This document shows positions 25,040 to 34,338 of a stretch of DNA of 36,525 nucleotides, in pieces (the stretch's first letter is position 1; each line of letters begins with the position of its first letter). Source of the DNA: Candidatus Poribacteria bacterium. Its GTDB lineage: Bacteria; Poribacteria; WGA-4E; WGA-3G. Under the pieces are notes generated by a model. That model made no database searches, was not told the DNA's origin, and saw only the letters and a program-made list of their open reading frames with translations. The DNA lies in the NCBI GenBank assembly GCA_022394755.1, contig JAGFCA010000171.1, forward strand, positions 1-36,525, read 5' to 3'. The position numbers and the translations under genes are program-made.

Positions 25040-25879
25040 TCATAGAGTAACAAAATCGGCTTCAACGTGGTGCGGAATTATTCCTGCCTCATAACCTCGA
25101 GTGAGTAGGAGTTGCACTGCGGTTCTTCCGTCGTCACCATAATCCAATGTATAATCATTCACATACATACCTACGAATTTATCAGCAAGCTCTGTTTCCA
25201 TGTCCCTCGCATAGGTCATTGCATATTCAAGTCCACTTTCACGATGATCAAGTGAATACTGAATGCTTTGTTTTAATAAACTTGTGATAGAACGTATTTT
25301 CTCATCACCGAGATTCCGACGTATTACATTTGCACCAAGCGGCAGTGGCAGTCCAGTATCTTCATACCACCATTCACCAAGATCCACTATTTTATGAAAT
25401 CCTTCACGGAGATAGGTTAATTGTCCTTCATGAATAATCAACCCCGCATCCACCTTACCTTGCTGAACAACCTCTAATATCTCATCAAAACGATGAGGCT
25501 CGGTCTCAACATCTGGTTCGTAAAGTTTCATTGTGAGATAAGCAGTGGTCATATCGCCGGGTATAGCAACGCGTTTGCCTTTGAGAGACTGGATCGGTTC
25601 TTTAGATACAATTAACGGACCGTACTGATCCCCAATACTTGCTCCACAAGGCATAAAGGCATAATCCTTCGCCACATAAGCATAGGCGTGAACAGAAATT
25701 GCTGTAACCTCAAGTTCTGCTGCAAGTGCCCGTCGATTTAATGTTTCAATATCTTCTATTACATGAACGATTTCAAATGGTCCTGTTGATATATGTCCTT
25801 TTGCAAGTGCGTAGAACATGAAGGCATCATCTGAATCTGGACTATGTCCAATTCGGATTTTTTCAGTTTCTTGTACCAT
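25040..25879 (-). CDS. mqnD: 1,4-dihydroxy-6-naphthoate synthase (MqnD)
   Basis: 279 aa, close to the family length. MqnD converts cyclic dehypoxanthinylfutalosine to 1,4-dihydroxy-6-naphthoate in the futalosine route to menaquinone. Characteristic segments are GHSPDSDDAFMFYALA at the N-terminus, ALAAELEVTAISVHAYAYV, GPLIVSKEPI, GKRVAIPGDMTTAYLTM, DAGLIIHEGQLTY and GLPLPLGANVIRRNL. No other mqn gene is in the window. It is divergent from the methyltransferase gene, with a short AT-rich gap holding both promoters. Confidence 0.92.
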   Translation of the reverse strand: MVQETEKIRIGHSPDSDDAFMFYALAKGHISTGPFEIVHVIEDIETLNRRALAAELEVTAISVHAYAYVAKDYAFMPCGASIGDQYGPLIVSKEPIQSLKGKRVAIPGDMTTAYLTMKLYEPDVETEPHRFDEILEVVQQGKVDAGLIIHEGQLTYLREGFHKIVDLGEWWYEDTGLPLPLGANVIRRNLGDEKIRSITSLLKQSIQYSLDHRESGLEYAMTYARDMETELADKFVGMYVNDYTLDYGDDGRTAVQLLLTRGYEAGIIPHHVEADFVTL

Positions 25880-25932
25880 GCTTTTCCTTTCTAAAATTGT
25901 TATTTCTATATGTTTATGGTATTATGAATTAT

Positions 25933-26868
25933 ATGGCAACTCAAGAGTTTCTCTACCTTGTAGCAATTCCGTCGCAACTCACCGAACTGGCATCAGCAGA
26001 GTCAATTGCATTAACAGGGAATCCACCTAATGAGTATGGTATTACAATATCAGATACCTGTGTTAATGTATGTAGAGGTGCTTATCTCAAAAGTTGTATA
26101 CAAATCCTCTTTTCTGCATCAAGCGTTGAGGAACTTTGTACGTACATCAAAGCAGCAGATTTATATGAAGACGAATTTCGAGTATCAGTGATTAAAAAAC
26201 CAAAAAGCCTGAATATAAACTCAATGACTTTAGCCAGTCAGATAGGAAGTTTGATTGATGGTAAACCCAATCTATCCCGTCCGCGTGTCGTATTTCCAAC
26301 CGTAATTACATCTGAAAAAATATGGTTTGGCCGTCTCCTTTCTGAATCTGACGGAGAATGGAAAGCACATGACCACCGTCCTCACACAACTTCCAGTTCC
26401 CTACCAGCCAGACTGGCACATGTCCTCGTGAACCTTGTAGCTGGACCCGGTGAGCATATTTTAGACCCGTGTTGTGGAACAGGTACAATTGTTATGGCTG
26501 CTGCACACAACGGTCTTCAAGCATCTGGTTCGGATAATAACCCTCGAATGATTGGGGCAACGACCAAAAACCTACATCACTTCGGGCTTACTGCAAATAT
26601 CAAATTAGAAGATGCCAAAACAGTTGACGGACGATTTGATGCAGTAGCGACAGATCTTCCTTACGGTATAAGTCTTGTAAAAGATACGGTTGCTACTACT
26701 GAAATCCTCGCTAATCTACGTTCACTTGCACCAAAAGCTGCCTTTATCGATATTCGTGACCTAACAAAACCGCTCAATGACTTGGGATATACAGTAGAGA
26801 CTGTTATCCCAGTTCCCAAACAACGGATTGTCCGAAAAGTTTTTATTACCTCTACCAATAATCAATAG
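25933..26868 (+). CDS. TRM11/UPF0020-like SAM-dependent RNA methyltransferase
   Basis: About 311 aa from ATG 25933 (MATQEFLYL); ATG 25924 and 25897 are in frame, and no ribosome site decides. The N-terminal half is THUMP-like. The C-terminal Rossmann domain has the SAM-binding ILDPCCGTGTIVMAA and the catalytic DLPYG (usual D/N-PPY), plus HDHRPHTTSSSLPARLAHVL ahead of it as in Trm11-type tRNA guanine-N2 methyltransferases. The exact tRNA target is inferred. Its stop overlaps the convergent GcvH-like gene by 7 nt. Confidence 0.82.
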   Translation: MATQEFLYLVAIPSQLTELASAESIALTGNPPNEYGITISDTCVNVCRGAYLKSCIQILFSASSVEELCTYIKAADLYEDEFRVSVIKKPKSLNINSMTLASQIGSLIDGKPNLSRPRVVFPTVITSEKIWFGRLLSESDGEWKAHDHRPHTTSSSLPARLAHVLVNLVAGPGEHILDPCCGTGTIVMAAAHNGLQASGSDNNPRMIGATTKNLHHFGLTANIKLEDAKTVDGRFDAVATDLPYGISLVKDTVATTEILANLRSLAPKAAFIDIRDLTKPLNDLGYTVETVIPVPKQRIVRKVFITSTNNQ

Positions 26869-27293
26869 TCATCAATATTCTCGAAAAAATCTGTCTCAGG
26901 CAGATACTCTCCTTCATCTATCTCATCTTCTTCATAGTCATCATAATCAGATAAATTCATCAGTGAATCAAGTTCACTCAGATTATCAATATATATTTTG
27001 CATATCCACCCATCGTTTTCTGGCACATTATTTATTAGGTCGATATCTTCGTCAAGAGCGGTATTTACTTCATATATTTCTCCTGCAACAGGGGCGTATA
27101 AATAAAAGTTGCCACCAGTTTCAGTTTCAATTCTTCCTATAATTTCCCCTTGTTCACACTCTTGTTCAGGGGAAACATCAATAAAAATAATTTCACCATA
27201 TATAAGCTGGGCACGCTCTGTAATCCCAATAGTTCCATCTGTCCCAACAACTTCAATCCATTCATGTGTAGTTGTATATTTCACTGTGCTCAA
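26862..27293 (-). CDS. GcvH-like protein lacking the lipoyl lysine
   Basis: 143 aa matching glycine-cleavage H protein across the fold: YTTTHEWIEVVGTDGTIGIT, RAQLIYGEIIFIDV, LYAPVAGEIYEVN, DGWICKIYI. In true GcvH the hairpin before LYAPV reads about ESVKAVSD with the lipoylated Lys. Here it reads ETETGGNFY, with no Lys, so it cannot carry lipoate in the usual way. A strongly acidic tail of about 30 residues (DYDDYEEDEIDEGEY) is added. It is therefore probably not a working H protein, and no gcvT or gcvP is nearby. It sits 18 nt after the IMPACT gene, probably cotranscribed. Confidence 0.8.
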   Translation of the reverse strand: MSTVKYTTTHEWIEVVGTDGTIGITERAQLIYGEIIFIDVSPEQECEQGEIIGRIETETGGNFYLYAPVAGEIYEVNTALDEDIDLINNVPENDGWICKIYIDNLSELDSLMNLSDYDDYEEDEIDEGEYLPETDFFENIDDY

Positions 27294-27311
27294 CGTGCAT
27301 CCCTCCGAGAT

Positions 27312-27908
27312 TTAATACCTTGGTGTAATTCCAATGCTTTGGAGCTGTATCTGAATATTTTCCAACTGTCTTTCCTTAATCTGTATTAGTATGTTTGGGT
27401 TTGGTTCGTAATTTATCGTCTTGACCTTTCCTCCCATACGCTTACACAATGTTACAACTGTTCCTATTTCAGTGTACGGAACATCTACATGTAATTCTTT
27501 ATACTTAATTATTGTTTCTAAAGTTGCATTTTCAAGGCATGCACGGGCACATGCCCCATAAGATCGAATCAATCCTCCTATTCCAAGTTTTATTCCCCCA
27601 TAATACCGAGCAACAACGATTATTATATTCGACAACTCGTTTCCATGTATTGCATTTAGTATAGGTGGACCGGCTGAGTGTGTGGGTTCACCAGCATCTG
27701 ACGCATATTCCAATTTATCATCTTCATTACCTATGCTATAAGCATAACAATAATGTGTTGCTTGGGGAATACGATTCTTAACATCTGCAACAAAACTCTT
27801 CACTTTATCACGATTGTCCACAGCACTCGCTTCTGCCAAAAATCGCGACTTTTTAGACACAAGTTTTGCCGATGCTATTCCCTTAATTGTCTTATATCCA
27901 TCTGACAT
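27312..27908 (-). CDS. IMPACT/YigZ family protein
   Basis: About 198 aa from ATG 27908 (MSDGYKTI); a TTG at 27935 with AAGGA before it would add 9 residues. Family hallmarks are KKSRFLAEA near the start, ATHYCYAY, SDAGEPTHSAGPPILNAI and VVARYYGGIKLGIGGLIRSYG. This is the UPF0029 fold linked in other organisms to ribosome or translation stress. The C-terminal ferredoxin-like domain is present. It is the first gene of a leftward pair with the GcvH-like gene. Confidence 0.88.
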   Translation of the reverse strand: MSDGYKTIKGIASAKLVSKKSRFLAEASAVDNRDKVKSFVADVKNRIPQATHYCYAYSIGNEDDKLEYASDAGEPTHSAGPPILNAIHGNELSNIIIVVARYYGGIKLGIGGLIRSYGACARACLENATLETIIKYKELHVDVPYTEIGTVVTLCKRMGGKVKTINYEPNPNILIQIKERQLENIQIQLQSIGITPRY

Positions 27909-28057
27909 ATTACACAATTTACTAAATTTAGACAATGTCCTTAATTACAATGTGAAATCTGTAGTTATTTTGAGTGTTACAAGTTATTAAAATGGATGGT
28001 ATAGGTCGTATAATTATTACATTCAACTCTCTCAATTATTTCCATGTCTTGGTGTAA

Positions 28058-29212
28058 TTAAAATGCCTGTTCAACTGAGAAAGTATAAACTGCTGTCCCT
28101 TGAACTACATGTAGACGTTCATCATCAGATTTTGTAGGTTTATATTCTGGAGTATATGCACCATTTATTATGATACTCCCTGCTCTTACACCCAGTCCGA
28201 AAGAAACACCTTCTGCCTTCCATGTACGTTCATCCGTTTCAAAAGTTGCATCTTCTAAAAGATATACCGATGCATGTCGTTTTTCTGTGTCTCTCAAGTA
28301 TCCAATTCTAACTCCAATACGATCATGATACCATACCTCTGTTCCAAGGTTAACTCGAACACCATCGGCAAATGGTGGATGTAAATCTAAACCCAACCGT
28401 AAAGCAAGGTTTGAAATATCATATTGATAGGTTACACCACCAATGACATCCAACCGAATCTTATCTGGTATATTTGGATCAATAAAAGATAGACCATTGC
28501 TTAAATTACGTACTACTAACCCTACCTGAAACGCCTTTCCAATTCGTTGAATCATACCTATATTATAGGCATATCCACGTCCAAGATGTTCGGTTCCAGT
28601 ACTATCCGTGACTTTCGAACGCAACCATTTGGCATCTAACCCAACAGTTGTGCCTTTGAGACATTTTAAACCGTAACCGAATCCAATAGCAAGATTATTT
28701 TCTGGAAAACTATTGATTGCTTTCCCTTGATGGTTTACACGGCGAAATGATCCTTCGTGTGCTAATGAAAAACCAAATCCCAAAGTCCCAATTCTACCCA
28801 TCGGAAACGCCCAATTCAATGTTTCAATACCAGAGGCATTCTGTTCATATCGGCTATAATCTTCATACTTATCTGTTTCATTCGGCTTTGAAAGTAGAGC
28901 AACAGTATGTGGGAAACGAGTCATATTAATGACAAACCTATCTCCCGTTACTGAGTTTATGCCTGCTGGATTATTCCCGATTGCATTAGCACCATCGGCA
29001 ACTCCAACGAAACTCCCACCCATACCACGGTATTCAGCACCTTGTAACTGCTTCAAAAATCTATCTGCACCTGAAGTAGTGTCTGCAGCAGTAGTATTCC
29101 AATTTAGAAACAGAAGGCAGAAAAAGGCACACAAAGTACAAATAAAAAACTCTTGGTAATTTCGCTTGTTTAACATAAAACTGTTATGTAAAAATTCCAG
29201 TATCCTTTTCAT
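28058..29212 (-). CDS. PorV/UPF0164-like outer-membrane beta-barrel protein
   Basis: 384 aa. A signal region (about 1-43, ending NTTAADTTS) precedes AEYRGMGGSFVGVADGANAI and GNNPAGI, the opening seen in PorV/PorQ and UPF0164 barrel proteins. Alternating strands follow (TLGFGFSLAHEG, NLAIGFGYGLK, YNIGMIQRIGKAFQVGLVVR, VRVNLGTEVWYHDRIGVRIG), and an aromatic C-terminus ends EQAF. GAGG about 6 nt upstream supports the start. It is monocistronic. The precise role, such as a secretion shuttle or fatty-acid-transporter-like function, cannot be told. Confidence 0.8.
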   Translation of the reverse strand: MKRILEFLHNSFMLNKRNYQEFFICTLCAFFCLLFLNWNTTAADTTSGADRFLKQLQGAEYRGMGGSFVGVADGANAIGNNPAGINSVTGDRFVINMTRFPHTVALLSKPNETDKYEDYSRYEQNASGIETLNWAFPMGRIGTLGFGFSLAHEGSFRRVNHQGKAINSFPENNLAIGFGYGLKCLKGTTVGLDAKWLRSKVTDSTGTEHLGRGYAYNIGMIQRIGKAFQVGLVVRNLSNGLSFIDPNIPDKIRLDVIGGVTYQYDISNLALRLGLDLHPPFADGVRVNLGTEVWYHDRIGVRIGYLRDTEKRHASVYLLEDATFETDERTWKAEGVSFGLGVRAGSIIINGAYTPEYKPTKSDDERLHVVQGTAVYTFSVEQAF

Positions 29213-29437
29213 AGTGTCCTCATCTCCACGAGATATTATGCTAACACAAAATGCTATTTATATCCATACTGCATGAATTGAAGAAATGTAATTCATTGTA
29301 GGTAATCTGTGGGTATCCAATATATCTTGGTGTGGAATTCGCTGGTAATTTCAGCAGTATTCAATAAATATCAAGTATAACCATAATTCTCTATAAGAAT
29401 AGTATACTGGTATTAGATACTTTATATGTGAAATTCA

Positions 29438-29842
29438 TCACATTTCTTTTAACTCAGAACAAAGTGTTACCTGTGCGACTGCATATTCTATAGCATGGGA
29501 GAGACTAACAAAGGTTGTCACTATCCCGAGTTCTGATGCATATTGTTTTACCTTACCGTGTAATACGAGCATCGGTTTACCATCATCATTGGCACAAATT
29601 TCTACATCTTGCCAATACATTCCATCTATTAGTCCTGTTCCCAATGCTTTTAAGGTTGCTTCTTTTGCAGCAAAGCGAGCGGCGAGTCGTGCATAACGGG
29701 TCGGTGTGTTTCCACAATATTCGAGTTCTTGAGGGGTATATACGCGGTTCTCAAACTTACTCCCCCATTGGATAGACAACTTTTTAATACGTTCTATCTC
29801 AATAATATCAATACCGATCCCTTGAATTATTTGTTGGAACAT
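29438..29842 (-). CDS. acpS: holo-[acyl-carrier-protein] synthase
   Basis: 134 aa from ATG 29842, a normal AcpS length. It transfers 4'-phosphopantetheine from CoA to apo-ACP. GIGIDIIEIERI (metal-binding Asp) and RFAAKEATLKALGTG (catalytic Glu and Lys) are both intact. It is the last gene of the ftsH-folP-acpS operon, 17 nt after folP. Confidence 0.95.
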   Translation of the reverse strand: MFQQIIQGIGIDIIEIERIKKLSIQWGSKFENRVYTPQELEYCGNTPTRYARLAARFAAKEATLKALGTGLIDGMYWQDVEICANDDGKPMLVLHGKVKQYASELGIVTTFVSLSHAIEYAVAQVTLCSELKEM

Positions 29843-29859
29843 CAATTTATGAGTTTGAT

Positions 29860-30687
29860 TTATTGGTATAAGATATCTGTCATCCGTGCAGCACGGGCAG
29901 TTGCTTTCACATCATGGACACGGACAATATTAGCGCCTTGGGTAATTGCCCAACACACTGTTGCCAGGGAGCCTTCAAGTCTTTGTGTTACTGGAACATC
30001 TAACAAATTTCCTATAAAAGATTTTCGAGATGTACCAATTAATATCGGTTTATTTAAACGTTTGAAGTCGTTGAGATGCTTTAATATTAGTATATTCTGT
30101 TCAGTCGTTTTTCCAAATCCTATGCCAGGATCTATAATGATTCGATCCGGATGAATCCCTTTTTGTATTGCCTTTGTAATCCAATTCTCCAAAGCCTCAT
30201 ATATCTCTTTTATAACATCCTGATAGTGCGGTGCTTTTTGCATCGTACGAGGAGTTCCCTTCATATGCATTAAAATTACACCTGCTTCCATCTCCGCTGC
30301 GACCTGTGCCATGGCATTATCACCGTTAAGTGCAGTAATATCATTGATAATATGTGCACCAGCCTCAAGTGCATATTGTGCGACAGATGCCTTAGTTGTG
30401 TCAATGGAAATTGGAACATCCAGTTTCTCAGAAATGAGCGCATGTATAACAGGTAACACACGATCCAATTCTACGTCTTCAGGAACTGATTCTGCTCCAG
30501 GTCTTGATGACTCACCGCCAATATCAATAATCGTTGCCCCGTCTGCCACCATGTTTTTTGCATGAGCAACAGCCGTGCTGACATCTTGATATGTCCCGCC
30601 ATCGGAGAATGAATCAGGGGTAACGTTCAGAACACCCATAATATGGGTGTTCCCGTCAAAAGGTATTTGTATACCTCGGCAAATCAT
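29860..30687 (-). CDS. folP: dihydropteroate synthase
   Basis: 275 aa, standard length. It joins p-aminobenzoate to 6-hydroxymethyl-7,8-dihydropterin diphosphate in folate synthesis and is the sulfonamide target. Signature segments are MGVLNVTPDSFSDGG, IDIGGESSRPGA, ISIDTTKA, IINDITAL, DPGIGFGKT, GTSRKSFIG and VRVHDV. The ATG overlaps the ftsH stop as ATGA, implying translational coupling. Confidence 0.96.
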   Translation of the reverse strand: MICRGIQIPFDGNTHIMGVLNVTPDSFSDGGTYQDVSTAVAHAKNMVADGATIIDIGGESSRPGAESVPEDVELDRVLPVIHALISEKLDVPISIDTTKASVAQYALEAGAHIINDITALNGDNAMAQVAAEMEAGVILMHMKGTPRTMQKAPHYQDVIKEIYEALENWITKAIQKGIHPDRIIIDPGIGFGKTTEQNILILKHLNDFKRLNKPILIGTSRKSFIGNLLDVPVTQRLEGSLATVCWAITQGANIVRVHDVKATARAARMTDILYQ

Positions 30688-32570
30688 GTAAGGGGTTTTG
30701 CTGGTAACTGTGGTCGGGGACCGAGGATCTCTTCTATTTCTTCAGTAATTAAGGTTTCGTGCTCTAATAAAGCGTCAGCCAGATGTTTCAAACCATCAAG
30801 GTTTGTCTCTATTATCTCTCTTGCCTTTTCGTAACATTCCATAACAATGTCATAAACTGCTTTATCAATTGCGATCGCTGTTTGTTCGCTATAATCTTGA
30901 TGTACTGCTAATTCTTTGCCGAGGAATACCTGCTCGTCTCTTCGTCCATAAGTCAATGGTCCCAACGCACTCATTCCCCATTGTGTTACCATTCTACGGG
31001 CAAGATGTGTTGCTTGTTCAAAATCATTTTGTGCCCCAGTCGTTTGATCACCAAAGATTATCTCTTCAGCAACGCGACCGCCTAAAGCGAAAATAATATG
31101 TGCAAGCAGACCTTTCTTGTTAAGGTTATGGCGTTCTTCAAGTGGAAGTTTAGCAGTTACGCCGAGAGCTCTACCTCGTGGAACGATAGTACACTTGTAA
31201 TTCGGATCACTTTCTGGCACAAAATGTAACATAAGCGCATGTCCTGCTTCATGGTAAGCAGTAATACGACGTTCTTCATCACTAATAACTAAACTGCGTC
31301 GCTCTGGTCCCATAAGCACACGATCTTTAGCTTCATCAAAGCAGCTCATGTCAATCATTTCTTTATCTTGCCTTGCTGCAAGCAGTGCAGCCTCGTTTGC
31401 CATATTCTTTAGGTCTGCACCAGAGAATCCTGGAGTTGCTTTTGCTAAAATCTCTAAATTTACATTGTCTGACAATTTATATGGCTGTTTCGTATGGACA
31501 GCAAGTATGGCTTGTCTACCACGAACATCTGGTAAGTCTACGATAATTTGACGGTCAAACCTGCCGGGACGTAATAAGGCAGGATCAAGAACATCCGGTC
31601 GGTTTGTGGCTGCAATCAGAATAACATTTTCTGAAGCTTCAAACCCCTGCATTTCAACAAGGAGTTGGTTCAAAGTCTGTTCACGTTCATCATGTCCACC
31701 ACCAATACCAGCACCACGATGCCGTCCAACTGCATCAAGTTCATCAATAAATATGATACAAGGAGCGTTTTTCTTACCTGTTTCAAACAGATCACGTACT
31801 CTTGATGCACCAACCCCAACAAACATCTCTACAAAGTCTGAACCGCTAATGCTAAAGAATGGAACGTCCGCTTCGCCCGCGACCGCTTGGGCAAGCATTG
31901 TTTTGCCTGTTCCGGGAGGACCAACTAACAAAACACCTTTAGGTATTGTGCCGCCAAGACGTTTAAACTTATTAGGCGCTTTAAGAAACTCTATTACTTC
32001 TTCAAGAGCTTCTTTTGCCTCATCAACACCTGCAACATCTTCAAACGTAACTTTAGATTCGTTTTCTGAATGTAGTTTCGCACGACTCTTACCGAAAGAA
32101 AGTGCTCGATTTCCACTTCCCTGCATCTGCCGAGAAAGGAAAATCATTAAACCGAGAAATATTAATAGGGGGACGATTGTTGTGCCAAAAATAAGTAGCC
32201 ATTGTGAAAAATTGGAGTTTGGTTTTGCATTGTAACTTATTCCCGCATCTTTCAGTTTTTCCTGGATCTTATAATCTTCACTGATATCACGACTTGCCTT
32301 AAATGCTCCATTCCAATTGGATGCATTTTCCAATCCCAATTCCTCTTTTATTGTATCCAAATAATCTTTGCTGAACTTCCCTTCAATCCATTCGTCATCA
32401 AGAATCAGGTATCCATCAAAAAATACGCTTCCCTGCTGTATATAGTTATGGAAATCGGAGGTTGCCAACTCCTGAACCTGATCACTCCGATTAATAAGCT
32501 GGTAGATGGCAACAACCACCACCAAGCCTAAAATAAACCACACGAACATGTTTTTTGTGTTCTTGTTCAC
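30684..32570 (-). CDS. ftsH: ATP-dependent zinc metalloprotease FtsH
   Basis: 628 aa membrane AAA+ protease for membrane-protein turnover. Membrane segments at about 8-26 and 122-146 flank a periplasmic domain. Walker A GPPGTGKT (217-224), Walker B CIIFIDE (271-277) and the second region of homology RPGRFDR are present, and the zinc motif HEAGH is at 440-444. The start is GTG 32570 with GAGG about 9 nt upstream. ftsH-folP is a common order in bacteria (tilS-hpt-ftsH-folP), but tilS and hpt are absent here and a long gene-free gap precedes it. Confidence 0.97.
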   Translation of the reverse strand: MNKNTKNMFVWFILGLVVVVAIYQLINRSDQVQELATSDFHNYIQQGSVFFDGYLILDDEWIEGKFSKDYLDTIKEELGLENASNWNGAFKASRDISEDYKIQEKLKDAGISYNAKPNSNFSQWLLIFGTTIVPLLIFLGLMIFLSRQMQGSGNRALSFGKSRAKLHSENESKVTFEDVAGVDEAKEALEEVIEFLKAPNKFKRLGGTIPKGVLLVGPPGTGKTMLAQAVAGEADVPFFSISGSDFVEMFVGVGASRVRDLFETGKKNAPCIIFIDELDAVGRHRGAGIGGGHDEREQTLNQLLVEMQGFEASENVILIAATNRPDVLDPALLRPGRFDRQIIVDLPDVRGRQAILAVHTKQPYKLSDNVNLEILAKATPGFSGADLKNMANEAALLAARQDKEMIDMSCFDEAKDRVLMGPERRSLVISDEERRITAYHEAGHALMLHFVPESDPNYKCTIVPRGRALGVTAKLPLEERHNLNKKGLLAHIIFALGGRVAEEIIFGDQTTGAQNDFEQATHLARRMVTQWGMSALGPLTYGRRDEQVFLGKELAVHQDYSEQTAIAIDKAVYDIVMECYEKAREIIETNLDGLKHLADALLEHETLITEEIEEILGPRPQLPAKPLT

Positions 32571-32960
32571 ACCTATCGCCTCATTTTCATTATTAATATT
32601 TATTGGGTTGTAGTGATGCTTTAGAGTATAGCATGCATTCAGGATAGAATCTCAGAAAAAGTGTGCAAACAACCTTAGTAATAATATGTCTGTTCCGCTT
32701 ACATCTATTCTTAATATGTTGAAACTGAATCAACAAATTATAACACACTTTCTGCTTAATATCAACTGTATTTAATATAACTATACCATTCTGAACAATA
32801 CCATTCGTACCTAAAGACCATTTTCCACATCTGCATTCACTACAATTCAACACAGCACTTCCCAATTGTCTGCTTTTTTACACTTCATTAATACTATAAC
32901 CTGTTTACCAGAAATGTGTCAAATATGATTCTCTTCTATGTTCAAAACTGGAACAAATAC

Positions 32961-33050
32961 TATAGCATTAGACTCAATCTCGTTTATATTGTTCAAATTA
33001 AAATACTCAGGATTTACGTATTTCTCAATTTGTGTGAGTCTAATACTATA
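32961..33050. repeat. short inverted-repeat pair
   Basis: TATAGCATTAGACTCA (32961-32976) and TGAGTCTAATACTATA (33035-33050) are 16-bp inverted repeats with one mismatch, 58 nt apart. The right arm abuts MITE-like copy 3 and looks like a diverged version of its terminal sequence. Confidence 0.6.
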
Positions 33051-33320
33051 ATTAACGTGAGTTTGAAAATCAGAATCTTGTATTTCGGGCAATTAAAAAC
33101 CGCATCGTAAACGTCAATTTAAGAATACTATTCTTTGTAGGAGGGATCTCCGAATCCCGAACCCTCATATTTCCGAAAACCTCGGAGAGGCGACAGGTGT
33201 GTAGAAAATCTTGATATACCCTGAATAAGTTTCCGCATACCGTACCTACTGGATATATGGGTGTCTTGTTCTTGACTAATAAAATATAGCTTCCTATAAT
33301 CAAACTCACATATTAATTAT
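33048..33320. mobile_element. MITE-like element, copy 3, carrying A and B repeats
   Basis: The ends ATAATTAACGTGAGTTTGA (33048-33066) and a segment at 33300-33320, complement ATAATTAATATGTGAGTTTG plus A, are inverted with a two-base gap. Inside are one family A copy (33133-33162) and one family B hairpin (33178-33204). This copy is about 273 nt, roughly twice copies 1 and 2, consistent with the A/B module lying inside it. Confidence 0.65.
33133..33204. repeat. composite A-B repeat module
   Basis: GTAGGAGGGATCTCCGAATC (family A) is followed after 20 nt by CCTCGGAGAGGCGACAGGTG (family B), then TGTAGAAAA as in the array at the left end. The preceding GTCAATTTAAGA matches the flank at 891-903, so homology extends beyond the hairpins. 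Confidence 0.8.
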
Positions 33321-33555
33321 CTGCAATACCTGTATATTGACTTAGTTCTATACCTATGTCAACTTATATTATGTCTTTATTGTTATAACGCATGGAATTG
33401 TTACCATCTTATAGATCTATAAATCAAGAAATATCATGTATACCACAATAAAAAAATGACTACCGAATAATATTTAATGGACTTAATTCCAGTTGACAAA
33501 ACACTTTATAGCATGTTACACTTACAATTACTGTTGTCTAAAGGAGGAATATGGA

Positions 33556-34260
33556 ATGCGAAAACAGTTTATTTTGTCTATTGTTTTGTTTCTAACAGTC
33601 TTGTCCTTTGCCTTGGCACATCTCACTGATGACAATCTCGAAAATTTCCAATACAATGCGGAACTGGTTTCGGTTGCTCCTATTGTTGATGGATACCTTG
33701 ATGACCCCGTATGGGATGAAGCCTTACCTGCTAAAATTGATCAAGATATTATGAACGGAAGACAGTGGCAAGAATCTAACGACTTTACAGGATCCTTTAA
33801 AGCTGTCTGGCGTAGCGGATTTTTATATATTGCTATTAAATTAAGAGATGATCAGATCGAAAAACAACAATCTAAACTCTTTCGTGAAGATCACCTTGTG
33901 CTTCATGTTGATCCACAACATTATCACGGCAAAGATGAATTCAATCGTTATGAAATCCCAATCGGCATGGAGTCCAGCGCTCTAAAAGGCTCTTTAAGTG
34001 CCGTTGCATGGGGAAACGATGGGCAAACATGTGAACTCAGTTTTAGACTTGGTGGTATAGCAAGTAAAGATTCTATTATCGGTTTCTGTATTGCCTATAA
34101 TGATGTTGATAACGGACAGATAGAGAATAAAATCGCATGGGGACCAAAAGGATATACTGAACAAGAATTCAGGCTTCCTGATCTCGTTTTCAATGCTTCA
34201 ATAAACCCAAATGCACAACAAAAATTAATTCGTTGGGGACAAATTAAAAACTTATACTAA
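33556..34260 (+). CDS. secreted CBM9-like domain protein
   Basis: About 234 aa from ATG 33556, preceded by AAGGAGG at 8-nt spacing; a longer open frame from 33493 has no ribosome site. A signal peptide (about 1-21, SFALA before HLTDD) is followed by VAPIVDGYLDDPVWDEALPA, FKAVWRSGFLYIAIKLRDDQ, HLVLHVDPQ and IIGFCIAYNDVDNGQ. This is the pattern of family 9 carbohydrate-binding modules. No catalytic domain is attached, so it is a stand-alone sugar-binding or envelope protein. Ends at a long hairpin. Confidence 0.85.
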   Translation: MRKQFILSIVLFLTVLSFALAHLTDDNLENFQYNAELVSVAPIVDGYLDDPVWDEALPAKIDQDIMNGRQWQESNDFTGSFKAVWRSGFLYIAIKLRDDQIEKQQSKLFREDHLVLHVDPQHYHGKDEFNRYEIPIGMESSALKGSLSAVAWGNDGQTCELSFRLGGIASKDSIIGFCIAYNDVDNGQIENKIAWGPKGYTEQEFRLPDLVFNASINPNAQQKLIRWGQIKNLY

Positions 34261-34270
34261 TAACATATCC

Positions 34271-34323
34271 GGGCACTTTTAACCGTAGTCTATTACTACG
34301 AGGTTGAAATGTGCCCTTATTTA
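34271..34323 (+). terminator. hairpin terminator after the CBM9 gene
   Basis: GGGCAC...GTAGT (34271-34289) pairs with ACTAC...GTGCCC (34295-34316), with small bulges, followed by TTATTTA. An ATG at 34309 lies inside the right arm, so a downstream start is preferred for the next gene. Confidence 0.6.
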
Positions 34324-34338
34324 CGTAACGGGGTACAA

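Larger units (their letters stand above)
32571..33555. other. gene-free region rich in inverted repeats
   Basis: No convincing CDS lies here; an 80-codon frame on the minus strand (32593-32865) has low-quality composition. The left part must hold the ftsH promoter. The rest carries the inverted pair at 32961-33050 and the MITE-like copy 3. Immediately before the CBM9 gene lies AAGGAGG (33541-33547). Confidence 0.6.

Noticed and set aside
31606..32235. 209-codon plus-strand ORF inside ftsH
   Set aside because: Antisense shadow of ftsH, which is fully supported by its motifs.
32593..32865. 90-codon minus-strand ORF upstream of ftsH
   Set aside because: Unusual Cys-rich composition, no ribosome site, and it lies where the ftsH promoter is expected.
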